From positions 175,513-239,512 of the forward strand of contig BFEA01000180.1 in the NCBI GenBank assembly GCA_003427395.1: a stretch of DNA of 64,000 nucleotides, in the 5' to 3' direction. This DNA comes from Chara braunii (lineage: Eukaryota; Streptophyta; Charophyceae; Charales; Characeae). Each line of letters opens with the position of its first letter. The first letter of the stretch is position 1. The position numbers were made by a program, and so were the translations under genes. Positions 31,617 to 42,999 of the stretch are shown here, piece by piece. The notes beneath the pieces were generated by a model. It was not told the origin of the DNA and searched no databases. It worked only from the letters and a program-made list of their open reading frames with translations.

Positions 31617-32414
31617 GTGGTGAGGTTCTTGCCATATTTTGATGATTGGTGAAGATGTGATATATCTTAACCAATTGACAGGCTGTGAAAGGTGTGCCAG
31701 CCACCATTGACAAAGGTCGGAAAGGTCATGCACCTACTTTTTGACTTCTATGTGGTTTCGTGAGGAGGGTCCCTTTCACCTGGTCGTTGGAATCCCTGGT
31801 TGCGTAAGAATGCGCCTGATACCAAGTCGGAACGTTCGCCTTATAACGCTCCCTCTTTAAGGATCTGGAGGGCAATCTTCAATCAGTTCTCGGATGCGGA
31901 AATCACAGCCCTCTGGAACTTTCCATCGCATTGTAATGCTGCAGACTTTTGTGGGTCCTGGTCTGATACAGATTGAAGTTCGAATCCTGATGCAATCCAC
32001 TACTCATAATCCACTACTCATAAGAAGGTGTTGTGGTGCATGCGGGGGAAACGACCGCTACCACTATTCTGTATGTGAAGAGGCAAAGGAGGCAACTCGA
32101 AAACAATTAAACGAACATGGTGGACCTTCTTCCTTTTGGGTCGATGATCTGGATCTGGTTTGGGCCAAAAAAATAAGGTCCAATTTTTTGGGGATGAGGA
32201 AGGCGTTTCCACTAAAGTTGTTGACACTTGACTGTGGACCTTGGGATATCTTCGAGATTGTTCGAGAGGATGTAGTTTCCTACATCTGATGATGAGTTGA
32301 CTGGTTGCGCATGCATCCTGTTTTTCATGGATCCGAGGTCTATCCATGGAAGACATCTGATCAGTTTTCTAGTTGACCCTCCCGTGATCCTAGTTGATCC
32401 CCCATTATCTCTTA
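31617..32414. other. Spacer between elements 3 and 2; no firm gene
   Basis: A plus-strand frame at 31894-32289 (131 codons) has a CGACGGND piece but no recognisable domain, and part of it is repeat-derived. I do not support it as a gene. Confidence 0.4.
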
Positions 32415-33390
32415 TGCAAGCGAGATGACAATATTTAGATTGCAGAATTACATTGAAAGCCAATTCGTATCACAGTGTTCAGAAAGGAGGATTGCACCAA
32501 TATGACACCAATGGAGAATCGTAGCATTGAAAACCAATGCCAATGAGAGCTTGCTCTCGCCACCACCAACATATGTATCCAGTCCCTATCTCCCTACTTG
32601 GCGCTCGACGACCAGCCTACGCCCTACACAACTACTATTAGCCTACTAATTGACAATGGAACTGTTGACGTCAGCAGCCTCCGAAGTACTTGAAGATGTC
32701 GCCCATGCAGACCATCACCAAAACCAGGTATGTGCCCTCACATCATCATCATCATCATCCTTCTCTCTCTCCCTCGTCTTCCCACGTCTTCCTGTTGTAC
32801 ACCCGAAGACCACCCCTGCGCCTCACTGTACATCCAAGCCCGCCAGCTATGGAGGCTGGGTTATGGCGCTGCCCTCAACAGCGCCCTGCTCCCTGCACGA
32901 CCGCACGTGCTAACACCTCGCCTCTCAGCGCTAACGGGAGCCCACGAGCTTCAGCTCCAGCAGCGCTGCCGCCATCATGCGAGTGCCCCCAATGCTTGGC
33001 CAGGCAGCGAGCTCTTTCCTATATGGAAAGAGCCTGCCTCATTCGGCAGCCTGGCTGGACTGACTTGGAAGCTTCCGGTAGGCCCCAGGATGCTGCGCCT
33101 CTCTTGCAGCTACTGGGCCTCATTCGGTTGGGCCTACCAACTGTCTGTGTATGAGGCTGCCATTATCGTCCAGGGCCTGTATCATTTCGGAAGGGCTTGG
33201 AAGGTCGTCGAAGGTCTCGCTGCTTGGCCTGTGTTTTCCTCAACCAACTGGCGCGACGAAATTGCCTAGACCCCCAAATACGAAATTGACAGCCAAGGGC
33301 CTCTCGTAATTTGTTAGGCCCGCCTTTACTTAGGGCGGGCATAGATGCAACAGGGGGCCCTTAGGCCTGCCGAGGACCTAGATCCTCGCA
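32415..33390 (-). repeat. 3' LTR of element 2
   Basis: 976 bp, plus-strand TGCAAGCGAG to ATCCTCGCA. Compared with the 5' LTR it lacks 15 bp after TGCAAG, a deletion between AAG repeats. The LTR region CCTTTCCATATAGGAAAG forms a palindrome near 33010. Confidence 0.85.
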
Positions 33391-33402
33391 TTCCCTCTTC
33401 CT
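33391..33402 (-). other. Polypurine tract of element 2
   Basis: AGGAAGAGGGAA on the minus strand directly before the LTR start TGCGAGGATC. Confidence 0.8.
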
Positions 33403-33430
33403 GTACTTCAATAGTCCTCTAAGAAGTCTT

Positions 33431-33794
33431 CTAGTCTGCAGGCATCTTCTTTTTGAGATCTCTTTCGTAGCCTGCAATGACTTGAGGTGCAGTTCTCATG
33501 AGTTCATCTCTGGTGAACCACCGATCTTCGCTGGGATGCAGATGATGTTTGAATCTGACCCGGTATTGCACTTTTGGCTTAGGAGGGCGGCCTCTGCCCG
33601 ATGGTCGAGGAACAGACATCAGACGATGCTCCACGATTTGGTCGATGTTGCTTGGATGCGTGAAAAACAGGAATTGTCCGTAGATGAGGTGGGACCCGAA
33701 TCACATAAGAAGGGCCATCCACCTGTTCCCCCACTATGTCCAGGACCTCCCAAGGACCGAAATATTGTGGCATTAGTTTCCTAGATATTCCCAT
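33431..33794 (-). pseudogene. Integrase C-terminus / chromodomain-like end (element 2)
   Basis: Two overlapping frames. 33794-33579 has KLMPQYFGPWEVLDIVGE and SYVIRVPPHLRTIPVFHASK, the GPY/F-type module. 33634-33431 has GRGRPPKPKVQYRVRF, then EDRWFTRDEL, resembling the chromodomain tail of plant gypsy integrases that directs insertion to chromatin. One shift separates them. The second frame ends in a stop 41 bp from the LTR. Confidence 0.65.
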
Positions 33795-34140
33795 TCCTGT
33801 CCCAGTTCAGATGACTTTACCCAGACCCTTTCCCCTACTTGAAAGTTAGAAGGCCGTCTGCGTTTATTCTCAGATGTAATCATAGCATCTTGGGATTTCC
33901 TCATGTGCTCAACGGCCTGCTGCAACATCTGTTTGTATGTGACAACAAATTTTATGCTACTGGGTGCTGCACTAGCTTGTTTTTAAGGTAGTTGGAAATC
34001 GAGGGCGGAACGGGGCTTCCAACCAAGATGCAGTTGGTTGGGAGTCATGCCAGTAGTACTATGTACTGCGTTGTTGTACAGGCTAGCGACGAGAGGTAGT
34101 TTCTCGTCTCAATTATCCTGGCTTGGCTTAATATAGTGCC

Positions 34141-34467
34141 TTAGTAGATGCTGCATACTCTGTTCATCTGTTTCGCCTGTCCATTTGACTCAGGGCGATT
34201 CCCTGATGTCATTTGCAGTATGGTTCCCATCTGTTTGGCAATGTCCTGCCACAATTCGCTTGTAAAGCGAACATCCCTATCGCTGGCGATAGACTTCGGT
34301 AAACCAAAGTCCCGTACCCAGTTGTCCATGAACAATCTGATGACATAATCGGTTCTAGCAGTCTTAGGCATAGTGATCAGTCTTGCATACTTAGAAAAGC
34401 GGTCTGCTATAACGAAGATGTGTCTTTTCCCAGACCTGCTGGTCACAAAAGTATCCATGAAGTCCAT
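34141..34467 (-). pseudogene. Integrase catalytic core (element 2)
   Basis: Starts MDFMDTFVTSRSGKRHIFVI. Asp in MDF and in ASDRDVRF are present, but the third acidic residue is Lys (GQAKQMN where GQxEQMN is usual). That substitution would abolish strand transfer. The frame ends shortly after. Confidence 0.8.
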
Positions 34468-34985
34468 GGAGACACTCTGACAAGGACCTTCAGCAAGGGC
34501 TTGATGAGTCCAAGCGGAGCTTGAGTTCTAGGTTTGTCACGTTGACAGACCTGACAGGTTTCAACATACTTCTTGGCATCTTCCATCATAGAAGGCCACC
34601 ATAATTTTTGTACTAAGTTAGCTGAAGTCTTCCTATAATCAAAATGACCAGTTGCGTCGTGACATTCCCCTAAAAATAAACTACGCAAAGATTCACTACC
34701 GGGAACACACCGTCTTTTATTCCCTGCCTTTTCAAGAAACAACAAGCCGTCTACCATTGTAAATTCGTCAGAAGTTACCGTATCCTTCTCTTTGAACTTA
34801 CGGATGATCTCAGACATAACTACATCTTGCTGGTAGGCCTCCACCAAAGATCGAGTTAGATCATTAGGTATTTCGAATTCAGTCACTAGCGCACCCAGGT
34901 AATCTGCCCGACGTGAAAGTGCATCAGCTACCTTGTTGTACTCTCCTTTGATTGGATCAAGTTGATAGTCATACATGTCTATCAC
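34443..34985 (-). pseudogene. RNase H tail and integrase zinc-binding region (element 2)
   Basis: 180 codons: KVADALSRRADYLGALV linker, VDGLLFLEKAG, then the HHCC zinc-binding region (ECHDATGHF and CQVCQRDKPR, all four ligands intact) and LGLIKPL. A shift near 34470 separates it from the catalytic core. Confidence 0.8.
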
Positions 34986-35033
34986 TTGAATCCATCGCTT
35001 AAGTGCGTCAAAGAGTACCGGTTGTGTTTTGAC

Positions 35034-35330
35034 CTAACGCAGTGTCTCATGGTCAGATCTCACATAGAAAAATCTGCCAAGGAGATAGTGTCTCCAGTGG
35101 ACCAGCGCTCGGTAAAGGGCGTAGAGCTCACGCTCGTAGGTAGACCTGCCTAGCTTCTTAGATGGCATCTTTTTGCTCATGTACTCGATAGGTCTCAACT
35201 TGGGCCCCTCCTTTTGTGCAAGGACCGCGCCTATGCCGTATTGGCTGGCGTATGTGGTCACTACAAATGGCTTATCAGGATCCGAAAGTTTAAGAACCTC
35301 ATAGTGTATCAGGGCATACTTCAGTTTCAT
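35034..35330 (-). pseudogene. RNase H domain (element 2)
   Basis: KLKYALIHYEVLKLSDPDKP, then FVVTTYASQYGIGAVLAQKE (Asp of the usual TDAS is Tyr), STYERELYALYRALVHWRHY, YLLGR and RSDHETLR. Ends in a stop where TLKWI would follow. The lost aspartate and the stop indicate an inactive copy. Confidence 0.8.
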
Positions 35331-35389
35331 GAAGGCCGCCTCACACTCTTCAGTCCACTCCCAAGAGGTATCCAGTCGAGTTAGATCTG

Positions 35390-36178
35390 TTAATGGGGAA
35401 GGTATAACGGACGATAGTAGCCCGTCATCCCCAAAAATGATCTGACCTCGATAACAGTCTCAGGTCTGGGCCAGTCACGTATGCTAGCATCATCCGGCCT
35501 CAATCCATCCGCTGAGATTTCATGACCCAAGTACAAGATCTTGGTGCGACAGAACTCGCATTTCTCCAAGTTAACCTTGTACTGGTGCTGTCTTAGGAGA
35601 CCTAACACTATTTTCAAGTGCTCAGTGTGCTCCTCTACAGTCCTACTACAGATAAGAATATCGTCGAGGTACACACCGATAAACTTGTCTAAGTAATCAA
35701 GAAATATCCTGTTCATTGTGTGCTGGAATGTACCAGGTGCATTGCATAGGCCAAAGGGCATCACCACAAACTCGTACAGACCGTACCTGGTCTGAAATGC
35801 GGTTTTATGCTGGTCCTCGGGTCTAATGGCAATTTGATGATATCCGGACTTCATATTTATCTTGGTGAAGTACCGGCATCCCTGCACTCTATCCAAGAGG
35901 TCGTCGATGCGGGGTAGGGGCTCTGCATTCTTAACGGTGATGGCATTGAGGCCCCTATAGTCAATGCACATCCTGAGGTTACCTCCCTTCTTTGGGACAA
36001 ATAAGATTGGCGCATCGTATGGGGAGGTACTAGGCCGAATCCATCCCTTTTCTGTGAGCTCCTTGAGTTGGCGGCGGAGCTCATTCAACTGCGCAGGAGA
36101 CATCCTATAGATTCGTCCTCTAGGTACCTTACTACCTGGGACAACCTCTATTTCACGGACCACCTCCCTTTCTACCAT
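35390..36178 (-). CDS. Ty3/gypsy reverse transcriptase (element 2)
   Basis: A 262-codon frame holding almost all RT motifs in order: GWIRPSTSPYDAPILFVPKK (about residues 41-60), [79 protein letters not shown] with catalytic Asp-Asp (about residue 177), KCEFCRTKILYLGHEIS and EVRSFLGMTGYYR. LDLKSGY of functional copies reads INMKSGY, keeping one residue of the first aspartate region altered. The frame then shifts before RNase H. It copies element RNA into cDNA. Confidence 0.88.
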   Translation of the reverse strand: MVEREVVREIEVVPGSKVPRGRIYRMSPAQLNELRRQLKELTEKGWIRPSTSPYDAPILFVPKKGGNLRMCIDYRGLNAITVKNAEPLPRIDDLLDRVQGCRYFTKINMKSGYHQIAIRPEDQHKTAFQTRYGLYEFVVMPFGLCNAPGTFQHTMNRIFLDYLDKFIGVYLDDILICSRTVEEHTEHLKIVLGLLRQHQYKVNLEKCEFCRTKILYLGHEISADGLRPDDASIRDWPRPETVIEVRSFLGMTGYYRPLYLPH

Positions 36179-36513
36179 GCTTGTGGGCTCCTAAAAAAGG
36201 TTTGAATATGTTGCGACGACGGATTCTATCTCTGGGGTTGTTCTAACGACCTCCCCTTTCTCAGAGACAAAGACTAGATACATCTGTCCTCGCGATTTTG
36301 CTTGTAGTTGTTATAGAAAGAGGAAGCACAGATGCAACCGTAGTTCTCCACTAGACTGCTAGCTTTATCCTTCTGCAGTCTAACGGTTCTACCGTTTGGC
36401 AATTGTGTATCAACACCTTCCTGTCCCAATCAAATTGAGGTTGAGCGACCTCGAGGTAGTACATGCCTTGTAGCATATGGAAAGGCAGTTCGTCGCTGAC
36501 GAGGAATGAGATT

Positions 36514-36762
36514 TTATGTCTCACTTCCCCTCCTTAGTATGCCCTTGACATAGTCTTTACTAATCATTTGGTGCTTGTTGGCTAGCGTATAAGCTAAAGT
36601 TCTGCTAAGCCGCTGCGCTTGGTCCCCTAAGCGCAGTCTATCCACACAAGCACGACTGATGAAGTTTCGTGTAGAGCCTATGTCTGCGGAGGCGCCAACT
36701 TTGCGGCCACCTACATCAACCTCTACCACAAAATGTTCACCCTTTAGAGCTCTACTGATCAT
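36514..36762 (-). pseudogene. Retropepsin-like protease fragment (element 2)
   Basis: 83 codons including HFVVEVDVGGRKVGASADIG and STRNFIS, the same D-I-G-S-T active-site variant as element 1. The distal half (LPFHMLQGMYYLEVAQP-like text near 36430-36500) continues in another frame. Confidence 0.7.
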
Positions 36763-36958
36763 CGCCTAAGAGTCTCTGGGTCCTTCCCTGACCACTCAGT
36801 CTGTAACTCTTCCAGGGCCTCAAACACATCTCTCGAACAGAGCGTCGGTGGGTCTGAATGTGTCTGCGGGGCGATACGTGGGTACCTAGCCCTGGCCAAC
36901 GCCTGAAGTGGAGAAGGCAACGTTACCACTTCAGCGCAAGTAAGAGCGGCTAAAACTC

Positions 36959-37165
36959 CTACTGGCCCAAGGTGTTTTCCTGCGAAGTGCTCGTAGAAGC
37001 ACCGCCAGGGTTCGAAGATAGTCCCACCACCGTTGGAGAGGCTACCCTCGTTAGGACCTTCTTACTTCGGCACGTTTTAGACGTGTGGCCATAGTTGCCA
37101 CAGTTCATGCACGTACCCCTAGCAACTCGGGCCCTCCACACCTCATACTCTAAACCAAGTTTCAC
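36959..37165 (-). pseudogene. gag zinc knuckle (element 2)
   Basis: Contains CMNCGNYGHTSKTC, a C-x2-C-x4-H-x4-C knuckle, with basic residues after it. It follows directly on the gag frame ending at 37162. Confidence 0.8.
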
Positions 37166-38868
37166 CCATGTGGGTGTACCTTGTTCTTCCCGGTCCCCCT
37201 AGCCTTTTCTTTGATGGGTGCCACGATTGCCCAATCTGAAGTCTCGCTGGCCTCATCGTGCTCTGTGTCCTCCCCAAGGTCTGGGATGTCGTGAATTTCT
37301 GTCGCCTGACCATCATGGTCGTCGAACATTAATTGCCCTTTCTTCTTCCAGTCTTGGGGTAGTCTCTTCTTCCTACCATCTCCCTGACTCTGATGCGCGC
37401 ACCCCCGTTTTGCCTCTATTTCTAAGGCCTCCTTGCTGAAGGAGGCGAAGTTGTGCTGCTCGACATAGACCTCATCCACCAGCTTTGTCCTAACCTCTGA
37501 AGGCAAACATCTTAGGTAATCCGTGAGGAGAACCTGCTGGTCATAGCGCACACCAGGTACCACGAGCAGATGCTCTATAGTATATGTGAGCTCTCGAACA
37601 TTCTTGTACCTTCTGACACAAAGTTTGTTGATTGTGTCTCTGGCCTTTTGAGCCCCTAGGGTGTCATGCCACCTGTTATACACGGACCGTAAGAATTCTT
37701 CCAATGTCTGGGTCTGGGCCCAGGCATTGAAGTTCTGACCGTAGCCCTGTTGTTGCACTAGGCCATTCAACCAGTGAGCCGCTGAGCCCTCTAAAAAGGA
37801 GGCAGCCACTACAACTTCTTGCTCCGGCCTGGTAAGTTTGTGCCTCACATAGGTGGGCACCGTCCTCACCCAGGTATCCAAGTCCTCATCCTTCTTCTTG
37901 TCGCCAGAGAAGGGCTTAGGACTCAACAAGGGTATTTTGGGCATCCACTGCATAGGCTGCATTGGCCCAGGAGATTGCTGCAGTGGCTGCATAGCCACCG
38001 AAACAGGTTGCTGCGCACTAACCTGGGCCTCACTTGACCGTGGGACTGTAGTAACCACTGTCATCGATGGTACGACAGAGACTCTTAAGGACCGAACCAC
38101 TAGTCGCCGCTTAACGACTTGGAGGGGGCATGCCAAACATAGGTGAAAATGAGGGCCCAACCGGCAACGGCGTCATCAATGGACCCGCAACCGATGGGGG
38201 AGCTACAACAAACTTAGGCTGTCTCGTCACTGGACGAGGAGCTTGTAGTGCAGCCATAATTCGTTTCTGGCCTGCCACTAGTTCAGCCAACACCTCCTGC
38301 TGAACTACCTGCGTCTCCTCCACACAAAGGAGCGAGTTACACGGCGCTCACATCGCAGCATAAAGTGTTGACTCATCTAATGCTTCTAATCTGCTGAGCT
38401 CCTGCAATCTACTACCTAGTCTAGTTTTTCTCATGATTGCTCTTCTTCTTCTCTCTGCTGCCTCATCCAATTGCCGTTGTAGCTCATCCTGAAGTTCTTC
38501 TGCTTGGAGGATTTCATAATCCTCCGGCGTGAGAGGAGCCTGTTGGCTGACTTGCAAGCCAACGCTCTAGCTAACACAAGCCTGAGAACCACTCTGACAT
38601 ACTCCTGACGAAGTGGCCTGTGAAAAGGCCTGCGACATGGAGGAGGTGGCCATGGTTGCAACTACACTAGCTATAGTTCTAGATCTTGCGCTGGTCATGG
38701 CGTCCCTCGCTCTCCTCGCTGCTGCCCTCTCCCTAGCCTCCTTAGTAGTCTTCTCTTGTCTCTTGGACCTAACTCTAGGAAAGTCAAGGGTCTACTGACA
38801 GCAGTTCTAAGAGTGACCCTAAGGTCATCCACTAACAATTCCTCCTCACTACTGCTTGCATCACTCAT
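37162..38868 (-). pseudogene. gag (element 2)
   Basis: The likely start is the Met at 38868 (MSDASSSEEELLVDDLR). The text continues in several frames: 38557-38348 with a Glu/Gln/Arg coiled-coil (EELQDELQRQLDEAAERRRR), 38323-38111 Pro/Val-rich, and 38160-37162 (332 codons) with the Retrotrans_gag core PKPFSGDKKKDEDLDTWVRT, AAHWLNGLV, LEEFLRSVYNRWHDTLG and QQVLLTDYLRCLP. The length from start to knuckle is typical of plant gypsy gag. Three or more shifts. Confidence 0.8.
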
Positions 38869-40125
38869 GAGCTACAGTGTGTGTGATCTAAACTAGAATC
38901 CACAGGGAATCCCAACATGGCACACAATCGATAATGATACACAACTAACTTTGGTCGGCCTGGACAGAAACAGTTAGGTGGTTAGGTGTCAACCAATGTC
39001 AGATCCTACAGGGAATATTAAATCTATTTTTAGATTACTCTAATACAAATTGCGATGCAGCAAAGAATATTCTACTCTATCTGCAGCTGTCTGTGAGTTG
39101 TTAGTCAAGTCCGTAACAGCTAAATAATAAAAAATAAAAATAATGTTCCCTGCAGAGATGTATGGTGAATGGCGGTTTATCAAATTATTGCCACCGCGAA
39201 CAGTTACCGGAATCCCCCCTCTCCCTGTATCCTTCTTGAGTTGTCACTTTGTGTCAACACCCTGAGCATCTGGTTGAGCAGCGTGTCTAAAGGTGTGCAA
39301 TCCGGCCCACCCTGTGCCCCAAGTCAACGCCGAACCTGCCAGCCCCCGCACATTATTTATCCTCGCATGCAACGAGCCTTACACCCGGTTTGATCTGGCT
39401 GATCAGGAGGCATTTAAGTAGATCCGCCGTAACTCCTCAAGAATTATTTAACGTTGCAGACAGGACGACGGTCACAGCCAAAATCAACACCGAGTCCCCG
39501 CCAGAAATATTTAAAGACGGTCTGGTAAGCGTCTGTTCAAAGGGCTGGCATGCCCTGCATGACCTCTATTGTGCAGCAGCAGAACCAAGGACTTGCGGCA
39601 AAGCATGCGTGTACTAGTCCCAGCGGGTTGGCATGGTGGCCGTGACCCGAGTGCTTCGTCCAGGGCCCTTCAGAGTCTTCGCCCGTCTCCCACCAGCTTG
39701 CTGCCGAGGAAGAATGTTGACTTTCAAGGTTGAGCGCACCTCACATTGAGAGGACTCTCAAGACAGAACTCACTTCCTCACGGTAAGAAGCAATGAAGAG
39801 GGTAGATAAGGAAGGAAGCAACGTACCTCATAATGCTGCCCCCAACCACAAATTTCTCACCGGCAACTTGATGTGCATTTATGATGACTGGTCTTTGCCT
39901 CGGCACAACCAACAACAGAATGCAGTTCCACCTCGGCTTAAATGCCACATCATTGAGCTCTCATCATCCAGCGTACACCCCTGGTGTCACCACATAGCTT
40001 CCTGGAACGCCCACATGACCCTGGGCCGCCTTACGTCCGATCGCCCAAGCCTTATCACTGCCCCACACCTCATGCGAAGCACCAAACAGCTAATGCGAAG
40101 AACCAATGAGCGCAGTTTGAACCAA
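38869..40125 (-). other. Leader of element 2
   Basis: Non-coding. 39630-39800 resembles the element 1 leader (GTGACCCG, GGGCCCTTCAGAG, ACTCACTTCCTCACGGTAAG). AT-rich near 39120. Confidence 0.7.
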
Positions 40126-40136
40126 CTCTGATACCA
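40126..40136 (-). other. Primer binding site of element 2
   Basis: TGGTATCAGAG on the minus strand, three bases inside the LTR at 40140. Confidence 0.85.
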
Positions 40137-40139
40137 AAT

Positions 40140-41143
40140 TGCAAGGAAAATGAACAGAAGCGAGATGACACTATTCAGATTGCACAATCACATTGAAAGC
40201 CAGTTCGTATCACAGTGTTCAGAAAGCAGGATTGCACCAATATGACACCAATGGAGAATCGTAGCACTGAAAACCAATGTCAATGAGAGCTTGCTCTCGC
40301 CACCACCAACATATGTATCCAATCCCTATCTCCCTACTTGGCGCTTGGCGCCCAGCCTACTCCCTACACAACTACTACTAGCCTACTAATTGACAATGCA
40401 ACTGTTGACGTCAGCAGCCTCCAAAGTACTTGAAGATGTCGCCCATGCAGACCATTGCCAAAACCACGTATGTGGCCTTACATCATCATCATCATCATCA
40501 TCACCCTTCTCTCTCTCTCCCTCGTCTTCCCACGTCTTCCCGTTGTACACCCGAAGACCACCCCTTCGCCTCACTGTACATCCAAGCCCGCCAGCTATGG
40601 AGGCTGGGCTATGGCGCTGCCCTCAGCAGCGCCCTGCTCCCTGCACGACCGCACGCGCTAGCACCTCGCCTCTCAGCGCTACTAGCAGCCCACGAGCTTC
40701 AACTCCAGCAGCGTGCCGCCAGCATGCGAGTGCCCCCAATGCCTGGCCAGGCAGCGAGCTCTTTCCTATATGGAAAGAGCCTGCCTCATTCGGCAGCCTG
40801 GCTGGACTGGCCTGGGCCCAGAAGCTTTCGGTAGGCCCCAGGATGTTGTGGCTCTCTTGCAGCTACTGGGCCTCATTCGGTTGGGCCTCCCAGCTGTCTG
40901 TGTATGAGGCTGCCATTATCGTCGAGGGCCTACATCATTTCGGAAAGGCCTGGAAGGCCGTTGAAGGTCTCGCTACTCGGCCTGTGTTTTCCTCAACCAA
41001 CTGGCGTGACGAAACTGCATGGACCCCCAAATACGAAATTGATAGCCGAGGGCCTCTCGTAATTTGTTAGGCCCGCATTCACTTAGGGTGGGCACAAATG
41101 CAACAGGGGGCCCTTAGGCCTGCCGAGGACTGAGATACTCGCA
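40140..41143 (-). repeat. 5' LTR of element 2
   Basis: 1004 bp, plus-strand TGCAAGGAAA to GATACTCGCA. Contains a CATCATCAT run near 40481. Close match to 32415-33390. Confidence 0.85.
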
Positions 41144-41631
41144 CTTGCAGCATCAAATCAATTGAAGATACAAAATTGATTGTGTGTGGGGAATTGAAGG
41201 AATGGGCTGTGATAGGTGGTGCAAGGTACAGTTTTCCCACTACAGTCCTGATGAGGTTGATTGGGTTGTGATTGCACAAATCTGTGGACGCCCGCCCTTT
41301 GTACCCGACCAGACCAATAGAAGTAGCTGGATGTACCTCCGACCAATAGCTACACGGTTCTTCTCTCTCTCACACACACAGAGTGTTCCCGAACTACAGC
41401 TTACTAAAAGCTTTCAGGCCAACGCGCGGCCTCCAAAAAAATTTGGCTGCCCGTTTCTTATTTTACGCGATCAGGGGGCCGGGTCTACTACCACCCCTCA
41501 CAACTTTTTTTTTTTTTTTTGACCCCCATTTTTGGAGGTGCGCCGCATGCAGTGCGCGCGCATGGTGCGGGATGCGCGGTGCGGCGCACGTGCGCAGTGC
41601 GATGCGCTGCATGTATGGAAGTAGCTGAATG
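41144..41631. other. Spacer, no gene
   Basis: Poly-T at 41506-41520, then a GC-rich stretch with repeated TGCGC and GTGCGGCGC words at 41540-41610. Confidence 0.45.
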
Positions 41632-42558
41632 TGCAATGAACCCAGATCGTGAAGACAGTCGTCAACAATGCAAGCCCAGATAAATGTCCATCGGCTGATG
41701 ATTACTAGTAGTCAAAAATCGTGCTTCGGGCTCCCTCCTCTACTAACACCTCAAGAATCAATATAGTCTGGACGAGTATCCGAAGTATCCTCAATGTGCC
41801 ACGTGGGACGTCTAATCAGTTCCACATCAGCATCTGGAGCAATGTCGACATGAAGACCACCAGGTACGTATCCTCGAACTCTCCACAGTCCTGATCTCCT
41901 CCTGAAGCAACGATGAAATAGAACAGCAATGCCGATTATGTAGTCCCAGCCATAGAACACGTGGCAGCAGCCACGTCAGCCAATGATATACGTGGCAGCA
42001 ACCACGTCAGCGATAGTGCACGGCAGCTGCCACGTCAGCATGTCAAGAGGACAGGAGCAAGCCGGCCACCATGCCGGACTAGCAACGCATCGCCAAGTTA
42101 CAATGCCAGCGTCGCAGCGTTGAGCCAGCGTTGAAGTCAACGCGTGAAGTCGGCATCAACGCAAGACAGAATGAATGTCAAAGCCAAGGAGTCAGCTCTT
42201 ATGTAGTGTTGACGCGGGGTCTGGACCCCGGATGCTGTATCCCTCAACCGTCCAGATCTCAATGCAATGAGGGCCTAGATTGGCCTGAAACCAAATTCCC
42301 TTCGCCCTGGATGCTGTCTAGGTACTTGCGCACAACAAGTGAGTGTATCCAACCAAGGGCCTGGGTGCGGTGCCTTTCACTTTACAGTTGACTTTGACTC
42401 TTGAATTTTTTGTGTGCAGCGTTTGGTCACACAGCCACAGATGACAAACTTAGGCCTGGGCATGCCTTGGTCACACAGCCCAGCGCAGACCAACTCAGAT
42501 CTGCGTTTCGTGGGGCTGAGTTCTGAGCCCCAGGCTACTTCTGAATAGGGTTATTACA
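41632..42558 (-). repeat. 3' LTR of element 4
   Basis: Minus strand TGTAATAACCC to GGGTTCATTGCA, imperfect terminal inverted repeats. Contains ACGTGGCAGCAGCCACGT (a near-perfect palindrome) and three CCACGTCAGC words. 41632-42160 matches 63395-64000. Confidence 0.82.
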
Positions 42559-42571
42559 TTCCTGCCAGCCC
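42559..42571 (-). other. Polypurine tract of element 4
   Basis: GGGCTGGCAGGAA on the minus strand directly before the LTR start. The purine run is interrupted, so it is weak. Confidence 0.5.
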
Positions 42572-42596
42572 ATTTTCGAGTTCCACCGCAGAAATA

Positions 42597-42987
42597 TTAA
42601 GACTTTAACCCTCGTTCATGAGCAACGACAATATCAGGAGCAGTTTCAAGTAGTTCTGGTTTACTAAACCATCTGTCCTTAGATGGTGCTTGAGTTTCAA
42701 AACGTACCTTGAACTGCTTCTGAGGTCGTCCACGTCCTCCCGTAGAGAAGTAACCATGCTCTATGATCCTATCAGCCTCGTATCTGCCATCCATGTCTGG
42801 TGAAATCATAGAGGGTCTGTGTGGAAACTCTTTTCCTTCTACGAAGGCAACAATTTGGACGCATGAAAGATAGGATATGTTTTGAGATGAGGGGGGATAT
42901 CAACTCGGTAAGACGGTCCCTCTCAATCATTCGTAGTTGAGCTTTCCTTAGATTATCTTTAACTTTCTGAATGTCCTCCTGAAACAA
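42597..42987 (-). pseudogene. Integrase C-terminus / chromodomain-like end (element 4)
   Basis: 42987-42772 (QEDIQKVKDNLRKAQLRMIE, then a shifted stretch) and 42809-42597 (MDGRYEADRIIEHG, GRGRPQKQFKVRFE, KDRWFSKPELLETAP). The second piece resembles the chromodomain-type tail in elements 2 and 6. Two frames, hence broken. Confidence 0.65.
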
Positions 42988-42999
42988 GATTGCATATTC

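Larger units (their letters stand above)
32415..41143 (-). mobile_element. Ty3/gypsy LTR retrotransposon, element 2
   Basis: Both LTRs, PBS and PPT are present. Minus-strand order is gag, CCHC, protease, RT, RNase H, integrase, C-terminal domain. About 8.7 kb. It shares PBS context, leader motifs and gag/pol sequence style with element 1, but its LTR is different over most of its length. Several frame breaks, and the integrase catalytic Glu is replaced, so it is not autonomous. No clear 5-bp target duplication (TCTTA and CTTGC). Confidence 0.88.

Noticed and set aside
31970-31990. AAGTTCGAATCC, a second B-box-like word
   Set aside because: No upstream A box 30-60 bp away and no A-rich tail or duplication; not enough for a SINE or tRNA call.
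31894-32289. 131-codon frame with two CxxC-like pieces
   Set aside because: No conserved pattern, and the first part derives from repeat-like sequence; could be chance.
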